A DNA stretch of 9,324 nucleotides from Caldilineaceae bacterium (GTDB taxonomy: Bacteria; Chloroflexota; Anaerolineae; Caldilineales; Caldilineaceae). This document shows, piece after piece, positions 8,242 to 9,324 of the stretch. Both the position numbers and the translations under genes were made by a program. The stretch's first letter is position 1. Every line of letters starts with the position of its first letter. The notes under the pieces are model-generated. The model did not search any database. It had not been told where the DNA came from and saw only the letters and a program-made list of their open reading frames with translations. The DNA lies in assembly GCA_015494005.1 (NCBI GenBank), contig WGCB01000060.1:1-9324 (forward strand). The letters run 5' to 3'.

Positions 8242-9324
8242 GACGTACCAGGCCGAAGCGTCCTTGACGTTGAAGGTCTCCATCATGTTGGCCACCGCCT
8301 GGATGGTCCCATCCACGTCCGGCTGGGCCAGGAAGGCGGACAGGATGTCCCAGTAGGCCGGCTGGGCCGTGGCCGGCAGGATGCTGCCGTGCTGGTCCAG
8401 GATGAGCTTGCCCGGGTTGGCCGCCACGTAGTTCTGCAGCTCCTGGCGGATGGGATCCGGGAACTCGCTGGCGGGGATGTCCGTGCGGGCGAAGAGGCCA
8501 CCCTGGATCACGTCCGTGGGGATCTGCAGCTCCGGTGAGGCCACCACCCGCAGCCAGTCGTCCACTGCCGTGGGATGGGGCGCCTTGACCGTCTTGCCGT
8601 AGGTGTCCGGGTGGAAGAGCAGGATGCGCTCCGGTTTCTGGGGGAAGGTGACCGCGCCGAAGTCCACCCCCGGCTCCCAGTTGGAGCCCTTGGTGAAGGC
8701 GCCGATGGCCCAGGTGCCCATGATGACCATGGCCGCCTTCTCCGAGCCCACCAGCGCGACCGACTGGTCCCAGGTGAGGCCGGCGTGGTCGGCGTTGATG
8801 TGGGGGATCAGCTGCTGGAACTTCTCCAGGGCCGAGCGGTAGACCGGGTCGTTGGCCACGTCGATCTCGCCCTTGTAGAGCTTCACGTAGTACTCGGGGC
8901 CGCCCTCCTCCAGGAGGATGCTGTCGAAGACGAAGGTGTCCCCCCATTTCTCCTTGGACCCCAGGCCCAGGCAGGCCATGCCGGGCTTGGCCGCCTCGAT
9001 GGTCTCGCAGGCGCTCACCAGCTCATCGAAGGTGGTGGGCGCGGAGAGGCCCAGCTCGTCGAAGAGCTTCAAATTGTAGTAGAGGATGTTCTGGATGTGC
9101 ATGTTCAGGGGCACGGAGTAGGGGTGCCCGTTGATGGTCACGGCCTTGGCCAGGGGGCCGGGGATGACCGAGAGGTAGTCCAGCTCCGCGTAGAGGTCGT
9201 CCAGGGGGGCCAGCACGCCGCTGTCCACGTAGTTTTTCAGCTCCGCGCCGCCCAGGGTCTGGAAGGTGTCGGGGTAGTCGCCGGCAGCGATTCGGGACTG
9301 GAGGACTACTCGCTGGTTGACGCC
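8233..9324 (-). CDS. CUT1 extracellular sugar-binding protein (SBP_bac_1), 5' end outside window
   Basis: The 363 C-terminal residues of a family 1 solute-binding protein are present; the frame runs open through the right edge. Reading from the edge it gives VVLQSRIAAGDYPDTFQT and then LKNYVDSGVLAPLDDLY, the usual region roughly 60-110 residues into such proteins. So the signal peptide and first strand are cut off by the window, not by mutation. Further family marks are YSVPLNMHIQNILYYNLKLF, the helix LSAPTTFDELVSAC, and SEKAAMVIMGTWAIGAF, matching the 'GKAAM...G.W' motif. Several Trp residues (for example in EKWGD, GTWAIG, SNWEPG and DDWLR) could stack on sugar rings. A GTG at 9228 is only an internal Val codon, because clear homology continues upstream of it. 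It leads into the MalF and MalG type permeases, which supports a carbohydrate or glycoside ligand; identity is unknown. It ends in TAG. Confidence 0.93.
   Translation of the reverse strand, partial: GVNQRVVLQSRIAAGDYPDTFQTLGGAELKNYVDSGVLAPLDDLYAELDYLSVIPGPLAKAVTINGHPYSVPLNMHIQNILYYNLKLFDELGLSAPTTFDELVSACETIEAAKPGMACLGLGSKEKWGDTFVFDSILLEEGGPEYYVKLYKGEIDVANDPVYRSALEKFQQLIPHINADHAGLTWDQSVALVGSEKAAMVIMGTWAIGAFTKGSNWEPGVDFGAVTFPQKPERILLFHPDTYGKTVKAPHPTAVDDWLRVVASPELQIPTDVIQGGLFARTDIPASEFPDPIRQELQNYVAANPGKLILDQHGSILPATAQPAYWDILSAFLAQPDVDGTIQAVANMMETFNVKDASAWYVWP

Overview
This is a GC-rich bacterial stretch with ordinary heterotroph content: one small HU-fold DNA-binding protein, a glycogen-debranching enzyme, and two carbohydrate ABC importers. 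The importer genes form one minus-strand array of six genes. No RNA genes, CRISPR arrays, insertion sequences or phage genes are visible. The lipoprotein-type solute-binding protein with an Ala/Pro-rich linker, the side-by-side CUT1 and CUT2 sugar importers, and the short-armed HU-like protein together suggest a heterotrophic Chloroflexota (Caldilineae-like) bacterium. This is an impression from gene content, not a phylogenetic result.

Layout. Plus strand: positions 1-201 are a leader with a weak promoter candidate; 202-600 is the HU-fold protein, closed by a strong intrinsic terminator (640-670); 802-830 is a good promoter candidate for glgX, which starts at 913 and ends at 3051. Minus strand, reading from the right edge: a CUT1 solute-binding protein (8233 to beyond the edge), its two permeases (7150-8052 and 6308-7153), a 185-nt gap with an internal promoter candidate and a repeated C-tract leader, then a CUT2 solute-binding protein (5075-6121), permease (3837-4892) and ATPase (3063-3833). 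The ATPase gene converges on glgX with only 11 nt between the stop codons.

How the genes could work together (inference): the two importers bring in sugars or glycosides by ATP-driven transport, and the debranching enzyme releases linear glucans from stored glycogen. The CUT1 set has no ATPase in view and probably depends on one encoded elsewhere, whereas the CUT2 set carries its own. In both sets the binding-protein gene is separated from its permease gene by about 180 nt containing a stable stem-loop, while the downstream genes are tightly coupled (4-bp overlap, 3-nt gap). This pattern fits processing or attenuation that makes the binding protein more abundant than the membrane components.

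The points most worth a second look are regulatory: the four-fold C-tract repeat in the CUT2 leader (G-runs on the plus strand), the duplicated AAGCC-N-GGCTT dyad that forms a perfect 14-bp stem, and the matching stem-loop in the CUT1 set. I see no convincing evidence of a wholly new system.
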